Assembly (NCBI GenBank): GCA_028673005.1
Contig: CM054115.1
Span: forward strand, 193,262,370-193,326,369
DNA: 64,000 nt
Reading direction: 5' to 3'
From: Tanypteryx hageni
Taxonomy: Eukaryota; Arthropoda; Insecta; Odonata; Petaluridae
Positions 54,530-64,000 of the stretch are shown one piece after another. Positions within the stretch are counted from its first letter, which is position 1; each line of letters starts with the position of its first letter. The notes beneath the pieces are model-generated. The model searched no databases. It was not told the DNA's origin and saw only the letters and a list, made by a program, of their open reading frames with translations. The translations under genes and the position numbers were made by a program.

Positions 54530-54943
54530 TGTTAAATATTTTTTATTTTCTCCATATACGTAGTCTAGGGGAATGTATTGTAATCATGAAAAAAATCGAC
54601 TTCGACATTTCAACGGAAATACATGTTTTGAGGTCCCCTGAACACGTTTTGACCATTTCCTCGATGATGTCTGTGTATGTGTTAGTTTGTGTGTGCGTGC
54701 GTACTTGCGTGCGTGCATGCGTGAGTGCGCGCGCGAGTGTGTGTGTGTGTGTGTGCGCGTGCGTGTATGCGTGCGTGTGTGCGTGCGTGTGTGCTTGTGT
54801 GTGCGCGTGTGTGTGCGCGTGTGTGTGCGCGTGTGTGTGCGCGTGTGTGTGCGCGTGTGTGCGCGCGTGTGTGTGCGCGTGTGTGCGCGCGTGTGTGCGC
54901 GCGTGTGCGCGCGCGTGTGTGCGTGTGCGCGTGTGTGTGTGTG

Positions 54944-54945
<2 letters not shown>
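54530..54945 (+). repeat. Dispersed repeat, copy 2, left half (including (GT)n)
   Basis: Matches the start of the repeat at 23630 (TTCTCCATATACG, GGTCCCCTGAACA, TGATGTCTGTGTATGTG) and then runs into the expanded GT tract. The right half continues at 62229 after the LINE. Confidence 0.65.
54672..54945. repeat. (GT/GC)n microsatellite
   Basis: About 270 bases of GTGTGC/GTGCGT units. Frames through it encode Cys/Val/Arg or His/Thr/Ala runs and are not genes. Confidence 0.95.
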
Positions 54946-55007
<62 letters not shown>

Positions 55008-55008
55008 T
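54946..55008. repeat. (TTA)21 microsatellite, probable 3' tail of the minus-strand LINE
   Basis: Uninterrupted TTA repeats between the GT tract and the 3' end of the Tx1-like LINE. On the LINE sense strand this is (TAA)n, attached to the 3' end. Confidence 0.85.
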
Positions 55009-55282
55009 ATCACTGGAGTCGGGGAGATTTTATGCTCTCACCGTCACCTTATTTATTTATTTAATCATTGTCTTTGATTCATTTATTCATTCATTTATTT
55101 ATTTTAAAATCATTTTGTATTTCGATGACAGCTCTCGGAACTGGGAGGCAAGCACTGGGTGGGCCCCGCCAAAGGGGCTGCAACACCAATCTTGGGGCCC
55201 ATGTTCCACTGCATATTGCCTTCTTCCCCCTTTATATTCATCCAGCTTAATATTTCGTCTCTTTTTCAAGACTCGTTCATTT
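55009..55282 (-). other. Tx1-like LINE 3' UTR
   Basis: Sense strand contains A-rich AAATAAATAAATGAATG blocks near 55050-55115 and ends GACTCCAGTGATAAA just before (TAA)n. Confidence 0.6.
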
Positions 55283-55905
55283 TTATGCAAGGTCTGTGTG
55301 AAGAGTGAGTCCATCTCCGTTGATGCTGCATAGTACATTCCTATGTGACCATATGTTCTTGAATGCTTCTTCTTGGCCCATTACAACGCTGTGTTGGTAC
55401 TCGTTTCTCAATCTTCTGTCTAGTGTACGTTTCAAATATTCGGGGAGCTCAAGGGTTGTTACTTTACCTCTGAAATACAACGTCATCCGTTTATAAGTTG
55501 TCGCCTTCGCTAAGGTTATTAGGTAGTTGGAAAGTTTTATTTCCACATCCTTATCCCATTTTTGTTTCGCTAATCCCGAATAGAGATCTTGGGGATAGAT
55601 GGTACATCTTCCAGTTATCGCTTTAACATAAGTTGTGACGGTATTCCATATTGATTGAACCTTTCTACATTCAAATATTAAATGCCACGTGTCTCCCACT
55701 TGACCCGGACACCATGGGCAAGTTCTACTTTCGAGTACGCCAATGTTGCGGAGGAAGACGGCGTCTGCCACTTTTCCATGGGCTACTCTCCACGCTATAT
55801 CTGCATCGTGGCCAAAAGTCGGTAAAGCTCTTATTTCTTGCCAGTGGACTTTGTCCTCAGTAATCCCTCCTTTCATTGGCCATTGCAGCGAACTATAATT
55901 TTCGG
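55283..55905 (-). pseudogene. Tx1/L1-like ORF2 C-terminal zinc-finger region
   Basis: After the foreign insert the sense strand resumes with TENYSSLQWPMKGGITEDKV. It continues DADIAWRVAHGKVADAVFLR and TCPWCPGQVGDTWHLIFECR, the reverse-transcriptase-associated zinc finger (zf-RVT-like, CxxC...H...C). The frame is open to 55283. It belongs to the same element as the RT at 56.6-59.6 kb and is separated from it by about 0.7 kb. Confidence 0.75.
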
Positions 55906-56600
55906 TGCAAAAACATCCACTGATGTGCTAAGTGCTAATGACAAACTATAAATAGAACATAGTAATATAGACATATAACCATCCAACAGTTGAATTTGAA
56001 TAGATTTAAGTAATACCACAAAACAAAATACACCTCGTAGGTGAAGGCGATTCGAAACGAAACTTAGTTAAAGTCAGTTAAATCACATCCAATAGTTACT
56101 ATCCTCTTCCGGCTCCCGGTAGGTCAATGTCCACTCCACACAATGTTTTCTGCCGGTTAGGATGGGAACGAGAGTGGGACACCTGCGTCGACTTCACTCG
56201 TTGCTCCCCTGTGCGTCTCGTCGCTCGGAAGGCCACTATCGGAATGGACTGTCACGTGACGCCGGTGGTGAAGGAGGGAGGTAATGACGTCAGGCGGGTA
56301 ATTCGAAATGGTCGAATTATTCCCGGTAATTGGTCGCTTTTCCACTGTTCTTGCATAACCATGGGAAAGAGGGAAGGTTAAAGAGGCGAGGGGTAATTAG
56401 GGTATATAAAGCAGAGGGGCACCACGTTAGGGCGTGTCGACCGTGGCGTGGCGTCCGTGGGTGTGGTGTTCAGTCCGGCGATATCACGAATATCGGCGAT
56501 ATACGATAGCGGCGATATTCGAACTAGCGATATTCGTACTTGCATGTTCGTGCATGCGATTCGTTAAGTGCTATCGTATAAGTGCGGGAGTAAAGGGGGG
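55906..56600 (+). other. Foreign insert in ORF2 with promoter-like features
   Basis: About 0.7 kb that does not encode ORF2. On the plus strand it has a CRE-like TGACGTCA (56285-56292), a TATATAAA box (about 56403-56410) and a TCAGT arthropod initiator-like motif (about 56470). A GC-rich block with repeated CGATAT/GCGATATTCG words follows. A 9-bp word TAAGTGCTA occurs near both edges (55929-55937, 56564-56572) and may be a target duplication. It could be a solo LTR or another element's 5' end; I could not identify it. Confidence 0.45.
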
Positions 56601-59577
56601 GGAGGAAAAAATCGCCACACCATGCACCTCCTCTCCGCATGTACAGAAGTTCGTGATATGCCCATCTTTTCTTTATAGGTAGAGGAATGAAACTTTTAAC
56701 TCTCACACTCCTGATTTGAAAATCTGGGCACGGGTTGGGTGGCGGCCATCCTGTTGGGAATGGACGCCCGTTTTCTTCTTCATATGCATTATCCGCGATC
56801 TTCGGATTAAGTATCGACCAGGCCTTCAAGATGGAGTTGTAAAACGGGCCAATGGTTCTATTGTAGCAAGGGTTTTGTTGCGAGAGAAATATTCCAAATA
56901 CCTGATCTTGTCGTCTATATCTTTTGAGTATTTTGGCTGCGAAGATTCTCCAAGGGCTTTCATGTTCACCAAAAAGCAGACGCTGACAAAATAGGAACCT
57001 GAATGCCAACATTTTGTCTTCCAAGCTTACAAGGGAGAGGCCCCCTTCTTTAATAGGCGTTGTTAAAACTCTTCCATCAGTCCAATGCTTCCCACGGTAC
57101 CACAGAAACCCCGCGAGTCTCGCTTGAAGGCGCCTAAGGAACTGCGAGGATGGAGTGAAGCACTGTAAAATGTGCCATATCTTGGGGGCAATGAATTGAT
57201 TAATGGCTAGTGCTCGTGCTCTCAGTGGTAGTGGACCTAATCTTGGCTTCCAGATTCGGAGGGCTTCTGAGATTCTGTTGTTTATTTCTTCGTTGTTGGC
57301 ATGGTGGACTACACGGCTGTCATTACCAACAATGTGCCCTAAATATTTGGTGGTATCTTGCGTCCAAGAAAAACCCAGCGGTCTATCTGTTCTCCCTTTC
57401 CACCTGCCTACCCAAAGACCTTTGCTTTTCAGAGTGTTCAGGGATGCACCGGATACGCGCGAGAAATCCCTGAAGCATGAAGCTACTCGTTCGAAGTCCT
57501 CATTGCTGGTGATGAAGACGGAAACATCATCTGCGTAGGCGCTAACAACGAGTGTATTTGCGGACGGGTTTGGTAGGGGGAGGCCCCTTGTTCTGCGCTT
57601 GAGCATGCCGATGAGTGGTTCTAGGGAAAGAGAATATAACTGCCCCGAAAGTGGGCAGCCCTGCTTGATGCCTCTCTTGACGGGTATCGGGCTGGTAAGG
57701 GTGCTAGCTACGCGCACGTGACACCGAGCTTCATGGTATAGTGTCTTCAGGTAATCGATGAACGTATTTCCGAACCCCATTCTTCCTAATGTCCTGTAAA
57801 GGTAATTGTGATCTACCTTATCGAACGCTTTTCGTTGGTCTAGGAAGAGCACTGCGAAAGGGTTGTTGGCACTGTTGGTGGTGTTGATGGCATCTCTGAC
57901 GAGGCTTATGTTGTCAAAAATAGTGCGACCAGGTACGCAGTAACTTTGCTCAGGTGAGACAAGAGAGGCTATGACGACGGATAGTCTTTCAGACATGGCT
58001 TTTGCAATAATTTTATAGTCCACGTTTAGTAGTGAGAGTGGTCTCCAGTCGTCTATAGTTTTCGGATCACCGCATTTAGGCATAAGGGCGATGACCGCTG
58101 TCGAGGTTGAGCGTGGTAGGCGCCCTGTGAAGAAACTGGCCTCGACCATCCGCTGGAAGGGTATTTTCAGTGAACCCCACAACTTTACATATAGCTCGGC
58201 TGTCAATCCGTCCATTCCTGGCGCTTTATTCCTCGCAAGTTTTTTTAAAGCGTTGCTGAGGTCTTCGGCGCGGAGCGGTGAATCGAGGATGAGTTTTTCA
58301 CTTTCTGAGAGCGTGAGTACTTCATCAAGGATGTCGTCTTCTTCTGGCGGCACATCTGACTCTTCCTCTGTAGGAGGGCCATATATTTTTAGAAAGTGTT
58401 TTCTAACAATAGCGCGTAGTTCTATGGGTTCAGTCACTATTTGCCCATCTATCTCCAGTTTGGTAAGTGGTTTTGGGAGGGTTCTTCTGGCCCATGCGGC
58501 GAGATGCTCCAGTGCAGGAGAATTGTTTTCGACCAGTTTCTCCCATCCTATCCGTGCCAGTAGAGTTTGTGACTCCAGAGCTTTGGAGGTTAGGTACGTA
58601 TCATCCTCAAGCATGCTCATGCATCTTGCATATTTTAAGGCATAGTCTTTAATTTCATCCTTGATTAATTCCCATTTTCCGACAGGATCACTGATAGTAT
58701 TGGTTTCATTTGCAATAATGTCAATGATGGTTCGAGCGTTTTTGATAAAGTTTTGCGAGTTCAGGAGAGCGTTGTTGAACCGCCAGTAGGGCGCGCGCCT
58801 AACTTTTGCGTTTAGTGTAAGACTCATTGCGAGCGCTCTGTGATCTGAGAAAGAGTTCATTAATTTCATGTTTTTAACATTTACAAGAAGATTATCTGAC
58901 ACATAAAATCTATCTAATCTAGCCGAAGCATCGCTTGGTTGTTTGGTATTAGGGAAAGTAAATCCGGAGGTTGCAGAGCCTTTTTCTTCCCACGCGTCAC
59001 GTAAATTGAGGGATGTAATGAGATCACGTAACGCTTCCGCAACTCTTGGGTTTCGTTCAATCCCTGATTTTCGATCCTTGGTGGGATTTAACGTAACGTT
59101 GAAATCACCACCGATGATTATTCTGGTTCTTGAGTCAGAGGTGGATAGCACGTTGGCAACGTGCCTCTTAATATTTTCAATAGCTCGTATTGCATTTTCT
59201 TGAGCGTGCGACCCGTAGTATGATATTATTAGCAGTGTCATACGGGGGGAATCATTGAATGTAAATGTTGTTTGCTGCACATGTCCTGGAACTAGCACCG
59301 TCGAGTGGCTTTTGGTGATGTTTAGACTCTTTTTGTATCCTATAATTGTACCCGTGTGGTGCGAACTTGGTGGGTTGAACACAAAGTCATACCTTGACTG
59401 AACGGATAGGAAAGCGGCCTCGTTTGTGTTGGACTCTTGCACTAGCATTATGTCCGGCGACCATTTTTGTAAAAACAATTCAAAGAGCGCCCATTTCCTT
59501 ACACTCTGAATGGATTTTACATTTAGAGTCATGAGCAATAAGTCAGCCATTATGGGTATTAATGATGTTAACCACAA
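56600..59577 (-). pseudogene. Tx1/L1-like ORF2: endonuclease and reverse transcriptase, C-terminus displaced
   Basis: The frame runs from 59577 (likely ATG 59550, MADLLLMTLNVKSI) uninterrupted to a TAG at 56524, reading about 25 foreign residues at its end. Endonuclease blocks: MLVQESNTNEAAF, IIGGDFNVTLNPTKDR, ARLDRFYVSDNLL and SFSDHRALAMSL. RT blocks: RNKAPGMDGLTAELYVKLW, WRPLSLLNVDYKIIAKAMSE, YCVPGRTIFDNISLV, FLDQRKAFDKVDHNYLYRTL, GIKQGCPLSGQLYSLSLEPL and SAYADDVSVFI (YADD ~681-684), then TKYLGHIVG. The WRP-N-Y-I and KQGCPLS forms place it in the L1/Tx1 group. All catalytic residues are present; only the C-terminal zinc-finger region is separated. Confidence 0.88.
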
Positions 59578-59686
59578 ACAATTCGTGGGCGTATGTATAA
59601 GGAAGAGTTGAAAAATTAATTGTAAAAGAAAGAAGAGGAGGATGGGTTCTTGAATGGATAAATGCGGTTCTTTCTCTGCCCTTCAT

Positions 59687-61066
59687 TCACTGAGTTTCAA
59701 GAATGGACTGCGAAAATGCTTCTGCGAGCCTGGACACGCGCATTCGTAAGGCTGTTTCTTTGATTGCCTTACGGCGATGAATTTCGGTCAGCGTAGCGCT
59801 TAGCGCTTCTTTGTCGACGGAATATTCCGCCGCTTTAGCTGCCGGGTTTTTTATTCCTTTAGTTTCCGAGAGAAATTTACTCAATACAGGAAAAGATATG
59901 CTTGTGAATCCAGGGTTTTCACGGTAAAAGTTTAATAGCTGCGTCATTCCTTGTCGATCTTTTTCTTGTTTCCGAGGATTTTTCTTTACGGCACCTTTTT
60001 TCCGTTCCGGAGAGTGTAAGGAGGGTTCACTATCACTGCCACTTGCTTCGGTTTGTTTTCTCTTACCTTTAAGCATTTCTGCATTAAACAGGGTTGATGG
60101 TGAGGGGTTTGCGGGTGATACGAGAGAGGTAGTGGGGGTTGGTAGTAGTGGAGGGGAGGTGAAGGTATGTGGAAGGATAGCCTCAAAGTCGAGGGACTGT
60201 GTGAGGGAGGGTGGGGGGGAGGGAGTGGGTTGGGCTTCCGCTCTTGGGTCTGCGAATGCCGGTGGAGGTGGGGTAGGAGGGTCTGCCTTTTTTGTTATCG
60301 AAGGATCAGTAGGCTGGGGGAGAGGTATGGGAGGATCGGGAATGTTTTCACTTAGAGTGGTGTTTTTATCTACTTGACGAGTGTTGAGGGGGCAATCCGC
60401 TGATATATGTCCTTCTCTGTGGCATTTATAGCACGTATTGTCTTCGAAGCAGAAGAATATTCTGTGAGGACTTCTGTCAAAATTGACTACCAGAGATTCG
60501 GGAAAGACGACGCCGTCCCTGGGGACTATATAGACATGTCTCCGCCATAATACCGGATTAACATATCCGGGATGCCCTTTGAGATCTAGTGTGTGGGTGA
60601 TAATAGGGCTTAGGATTGTGGCCGCTTGGGAGATGATGTCCAAAAGGTCTGCATCGGAGAATTCTGGTGGAATATGCGAAACCATAAGTTTCCTCGCTTT
60701 GTTAATCATTCTCCTGGCAGTTATAAATTCGCCTTTGATTGTGATGCCTCCGTGCTCCTTCATGAATAGATCGAGGGTTTCTTCGTTTTTAAGATACATA
60801 CATATTCTGTTTCCAGAAAGTCGTGTTATGCTTGTTACTGCATCTTTTCCCATAAGATCGTCCATAGGAGCTACATAGTCAGCTAGCGGGGTTGAAGATA
60901 TGGATTGTAGTATTACACCCAGTTTTTTATTCGGACCAGTTGGGAGGGGGTGGATATTCTTCAGGATGAAATTGAAGACGTTTTGTGGCGTTGAGTACGG
61001 TTCTGCAGTGACGACACTGCGCGTTGTGGGGTGAGTTTGACGGCTCGCAACACTAGCATAACTCAC
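59687..61066 (-). CDS. Tx1/L1-like ORF1 protein, zinc-knuckle part
   Basis: 459 uninterrupted codons to a stop at 59687-59689. The start coordinate is a GTG; the frame is open further upstream (NIANPWNAPVSYASVAS), so it is not the true start. An RRM-like region (ICMYLKNEETLDLFMKEHGG, RKLMVSHIPPEFSDADLLD) precedes a single knuckle CYKCHREGHISADC (~212-225, CX2CX4HX4C). A proline-rich spacer, a basic patch (PERKKGAVKKNPRKQEKDRQ) and an alpha-helical C-terminus follow. It would bind the element RNA. It lies about 135 bases before the likely ORF2 ATG (59550). Confidence 0.75.
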   Translation of the reverse strand: MSYASVASRQTHPTTRSVVTAEPYSTPQNVFNFILKNIHPLPTGPNKKLGVILQSISSTPLADYVAPMDDLMGKDAVTSITRLSGNRICMYLKNEETLDLFMKEHGGITIKGEFITARRMINKARKLMVSHIPPEFSDADLLDIISQAATILSPIITHTLDLKGHPGYVNPVLWRRHVYIVPRDGVVFPESLVVNFDRSPHRIFFCFEDNTCYKCHREGHISADCPLNTRQVDKNTTLSENIPDPPIPLPQPTDPSITKKADPPTPPPPAFADPRAEAQPTPSPPPSLTQSLDFEAILPHTFTSPPLLPTPTTSLVSPANPSPSTLFNAEMLKGKRKQTEASGSDSEPSLHSPERKKGAVKKNPRKQEKDRQGMTQLLNFYRENPGFTSISFPVLSKFLSETKGIKNPAAKAAEYSVDKEALSATLTEIHRRKAIKETALRMRVSRLAEAFSQSILETQ

Positions 61067-61069
61067 CGG

Positions 61070-62008
61070 AGCATTCCACGGATTGGCTATATTCGTTCTT
61101 TGCGTGTGTATGGCATTTGGCTCTATTTCATTTGACGAGCCGTGTTGAGTTATGCCTGGTGTTGAGGGAAGTAAGGGAGCAGTTTTCCTTGATGGGGATG
61201 GGGGAGGGGGGGGACGGTGAATGTTGACTGATTTGCGTGTCCGTCATGGGCAGCGGGGAGAGGGAAGGGGAGGGAGAGGGAGCAGGAGTTGGCCACGTAG
61301 ATGTTGACGGCAACTTTCCGGCTGATGGGTAATTGTTCCACACACGTGCGTCTTTTCCAGAGGAAGGCATAGGGTGAAAACTTGGAGATGGGTGAAATAA
61401 GTCGGAGAAAGATCTTTTCTGGGGTGTTTGCTCAACGTGAGAGGAGGGCAGTGACTTTGTGGGCGACGATAAATCGCTATTAAGAATGACACTCGTTGGC
61501 GATTCAATAACTACTTCGCCCCTATTTCTGCGAATAATAGAAAAGGTATCAGTAGTATTGCTTAAATCATCTATCCTCGCTGTATTTAGGCTATTATGGG
61601 AAAGGGATAAGCACTTGCGAAAGGATTTCATGTATGAGTTTGATGTTTTGGGAGATAAGTGGCCTTCAGATTGCATTGGGGCACATTTTCTGTAAAAGCT
61701 ATTTTCTGTTCTGTTGTGATCGTTGGATAACACGCGTTGGGGGTGAGCCATTGATCTTTTTCGCGAACAAAATCATTTGCACTTACGTTGCCGAGTGAAG
61801 CACTTTCTTCATTACGGGTCGATATTTGAGTAGAATCTGTTATGATGATGGGTGATGCACATCTAGTAGGTGATGCGGTAATGATGTCCATGGTGGGGCT
61901 AGGCACTGGACTTCGAGCGGTTGTGCAGTATTCCGCCGCGTCCGACCGGGAGGGAGCCCGGGCGGCGGGAAGAAACGGTGACTCACTCAAGGTTCCGTTT
62001 AACACCAA
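61070..62008 (-). pseudogene. Probable N-terminal extension of Tx1-like ORF1, frameshifted
   Basis: Two overlapping Ser/Pro-rich frames precede ORF1: 62008-61628 (starts MVLNGTLSESPFLPAARAPS) and 61751-61128. The first runs into the second near a CACCCCC run (about 61745), and the second runs into the ORF1 frame near a CCCCCCCTCCCCC run (about 61200). The three pieces follow one another with similar composition, so they may once have been one ORF1 of roughly 770 codons. Alternatively the upstream part is a long 5' UTR. No known domain is seen. Confidence 0.45.
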
Positions 62009-62194
62009 CGTATAAAAACGCAGATATAAATAAAACTAGGCGACACCTGATGAATCTGAGAACACCACTCGACGCAGGAGATATTCACGCGTCGACTGGT
62101 ATAAGATATATCACGTTAAGCGAAAAAAATACTCACACTTCTGAGGAAAAACACGAGAGCGAAACTTGGTCGCGTCTAACCGCCTTGAACTTCA

Positions 62195-62228
62195 GTGTGT
62201 GTGCGTGTGCGTGTGTGTGTGTGTGTGT
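62195..62228. repeat. (GT)n microsatellite, right remnant
   Basis: GTGTGTGTGCGTGTGCGTGT-type repeat at the 5' junction of the LINE; continues the tract at 54672-54945. Confidence 0.9.
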
Positions 62229-62740
62229 TATCTTTTTGTGGGTGCTCTAACTAAAAACTATTAATAAGGTCAACACGAAATTTCACATTTAACATTTTTA
62301 TAAAGTCACAAGAAATTATTAGTTTTTGGTAAAAATCGGTATACCGGATATGGGTGTTTACTCTTGTCACCTATCCATTTATTTGAAATATTTGCTTTAT
62401 TATTTGATAAATGTAAACATTTATTGGATTAGAAATTGTAGGAAATTTAATTTCTGCAACCATTGTTTGAAACATTTTTCCATTGTTCAAGAGATATCTT
62501 ATATTTTTAGCTGCTACCACAACGCCACCTACCGACGACTCTTGTTAACAATTGACGCTTAGTTACGTATTAGTAACGCTGCTTTTTCTTTTATTAATTT
62601 TTGAATCTTTGTGGCTATATCCAATATTAGAAGGCTATGGTTTGAGCTTATTTCTGTTCTTTGTAAAGTCTAAAATTTTCTCGCAGTTTCTTAAAATATT
62701 TATTGTTATCTAACCTATTTGGAATTACGAAAAATAACGT
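62229..62740 (+). repeat. Dispersed repeat, copy 2, right half
   Basis: Resumes with GGGTGCTCTAACT and carries the later blocks of the 23.6-kb copy in the same order, including GTAGGAAATTTAATTT, GAAACATTTTTCCA and AACCTATTTGGAATT. Confidence 0.7.
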
Positions 62741-63197
62741 AAAATTCGCCGCAAAACCAGCTGTGAGTAATGCAGGTTGCGGACATAGCAGGGGAAGTTG
62801 CCGCCAGCAGCGATAAAGACTTCCCCACCCTCTCCTCAAGCATTCCGGCAATGTCTGCCGTGCATTTCCTTTATTTTGTTCCATTTTTACCCCCCTTTTA
62901 GTGCGTTTATTGTGTATTTTTTTATTCTTTAGTTACTCAGTAAAAAATGCGTTAGAATTATTGTGTTATAAATGTGTTTTTTTGCAACTCCCTTGCGAGT
63001 TCTATCTCCTTCTTCCTTAGCCATAAACACCTACTAGGTACACTGTAAAGACAAACTAACCCACACAAAAGTCATTAAGCTCGCAATGCATGAATGTCGC
63101 AGAAGGTGTCGAATTATCAACCTGAGGCGACCGACTGCACAATGCGTGACGTGAGATCCACGCTGTCCAAGAGAGATCAGGCCCTCAAAAGGATAAG
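62741..63197. other. Unassigned DNA
   Basis: No coding motif. The phrase GGGAAGTTGCCGCCAGCAGC is GC-rich and isolated. Confidence 0.4.
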
Positions 63198-63430
63198 GGG
63201 TGCCGGTGGTGTAGCGGTTAGAACGCTCGCTGCTACTCGCCTTCTGCTTGAAAAGGCAGCTGGTACGAATCCTACACAAGTAGGATTTTTCCAAGATCGC
63301 CCGGCCCCCTGTTTGTGTGGTTTGAGGAGACCGCGCAAATTCAGCTGTTCCGTCCTTCGAAAGAAACTTTAAGCCTTTGGCCTCCCTGGTGTTCTTTGTA
63401 AGAGCAGGCAAATGCCGGCACCGGGTTTCA
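63198..63430 (+). mobile_element. tRNA-derived SINE (family 3)
   Basis: The head GGTGGTGTAGCGGTTAGAAC (A-box region, 63209 on) and GGTACGAATCC (B-box, about 63263) are spaced as in a tRNA. They are followed by a SINE-like body with CCGGCACCGGGTTTCACTCC near 63414. The end is approximate and no tail was assigned; the unit may extend further right. Confidence 0.55.
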
Positions 63431-64000
63431 CTCCTCCCTTCATGGCTATTCATTGCACTACCTCTGACATACCCTCTGTGCGTAGGACAGAGGCGAATCG
63501 GCTGGGCACGCAAACTCAAACGCAAAAAGAGTGGCTATGTAAGAATAAAAAGATACGCTACGTAAGAATAGGAGGAGACGACATGTAAGAACAGGAGGGA
63601 GCGTTATGTAAAAGCCAGAGGAGAAGGTAGGAACATTGTCTGTTGATCATCAACGGCGATTACAGCACGAAGAGGAGGAGCTGACAACTACTTACAACAC
63701 CGGCCGCAGCGACATTACGAAGTCATCTAGCCTCATTGGTAACCTCTTCACCAGGAACACCATCACCACCCAGCCGCTCATCTGAACATCGACATTTACA
63801 TCACGATAAGTAATAGAGAATATACGTAAACCATGTGAAGAGCGGTTGTGGCTGTTGTTCAATCCATGGACCGCCTGTTAATTATTATACAAGAGAGATT
63901 CCAGTTGAAATTCAAAGGGGAAGTTTTTGTGAAATAAAAAATAAACAAATAAATATATCTTCACTCTCTTTGGATGGCAAAAAAAAACATTCGTTCTATT
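63431..64000. other. Right end of window, unassigned
   Basis: GTAAGAATA/GTAAGAACAGGAGG phrases repeat near 63540-63600, and an AATAAA-rich stretch (63936-63958) could be the tail of the SINE or of another element. No coding motif. Confidence 0.35.

Larger units (their letters stand above)
55009..62194 (-). mobile_element. Tx1/L1-like LINE, near full length, inserted in a (GT)n tract
   Basis: Sense (minus) order: 5' UTR, Pro/Ser-rich ORF1 with one zinc knuckle, ORF2 (endonuclease-RT with C-terminal zinc-finger region), 3' UTR and (TAA)n tail. The 5' end abuts (GT)n at 62195-62228 and the 3' tail abuts (GT)n ending at 54945. The same dispersed repeat continues on both outer sides. The ORF2 C-terminus is interrupted by foreign sequence at about 55906-56600. 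Confidence 0.85.

Noticed and set aside
54454..55333. Long Cys/Val/Ala- and His/Thr/Ala-rich frames on both strands
   Set aside because: Translations of the (GT/GC)n and (TTA)n microsatellites.
1..64000. CRISPR arrays, bacterial operons, rRNA or host genes
   Set aside because: No regularly spaced short repeats, Shine-Dalgarno-led gene strings, rRNA core sequences or intron-exon host coding patterns were seen; all recognisable proteins are transposon-encoded.

Overview
The window looks like intergenic DNA from an animal nuclear genome, most likely an arthropod and probably an insect. It is AT-rich. Every coding stretch I can identify belongs to a transposable element: CR1, jockey, RTE and Tx1/L1-like LINEs, Penelope-like elements, Tc1/mariner, pogo, piggyBac, a Helitron, hAT-like MITEs and tRNA-derived SINEs. 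I see no bacterial operon, CRISPR array, rRNA, functional tRNA gene or recognisable host gene. The species cannot be named from this sequence.

Layout, left to right. 0-1 kb is the 3' part of a Penelope-like element (PLE1). 1.2-2.05 kb is an antisense piggyBac transposase relic. 2.35-5.93 kb is an array of ~0.7-kb arms in alternating orientation (two giant palindromes), the second carrying a SINE. 6.2-10.4 kb is a minus-strand LINE whose 3' UTR was split by a second Penelope-like element (PLE2, 12-bp target duplication). 12.06-18.04 kb is a Tc1/mariner-like element with 43-bp perfect inverted ends, filled by an RTE LINE. 18-33 kb is mostly anonymous AT-rich DNA with a SINE, a hAT-like MITE, a 5'-truncated CR1 copy, small CR1 and RTE fragments, a LINE 3' UTR and a pogo relic.

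33.1-37.1 kb is the best-preserved element: a CR1 LINE with an esterase-type ORF1 and an uninterrupted endonuclease/reverse-transcriptase ORF2. 39.6-44.9 kb is a jockey-type LINE with tandem 5' monomers, now broken. 45-54 kb holds polypurine/polypyrimidine tracts, a Helitron helicase relic and a 62-bp near-perfect inverted repeat built from a Penelope tail. 55.0-62.2 kb is a minus-strand Tx1/L1-like LINE sitting inside a (GT)n microsatellite, which lies inside an older dispersed repeat. The window ends with another SINE.

The most interesting signal is in the CR1 element. ORF2 has no ATG ahead of its endonuclease domain. ORF1 ends in a correctly phased T TTT TTA heptamer that would shift ribosomes by -1 exactly into ORF2, two codons before the ORF1 stop. 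Other notable signals are hammerhead-like tail motifs on the Penelope elements, self-inverted Penelope tails, and the microsatellite-lodged LINE. All calls come from reading the sequence; no database search was possible.
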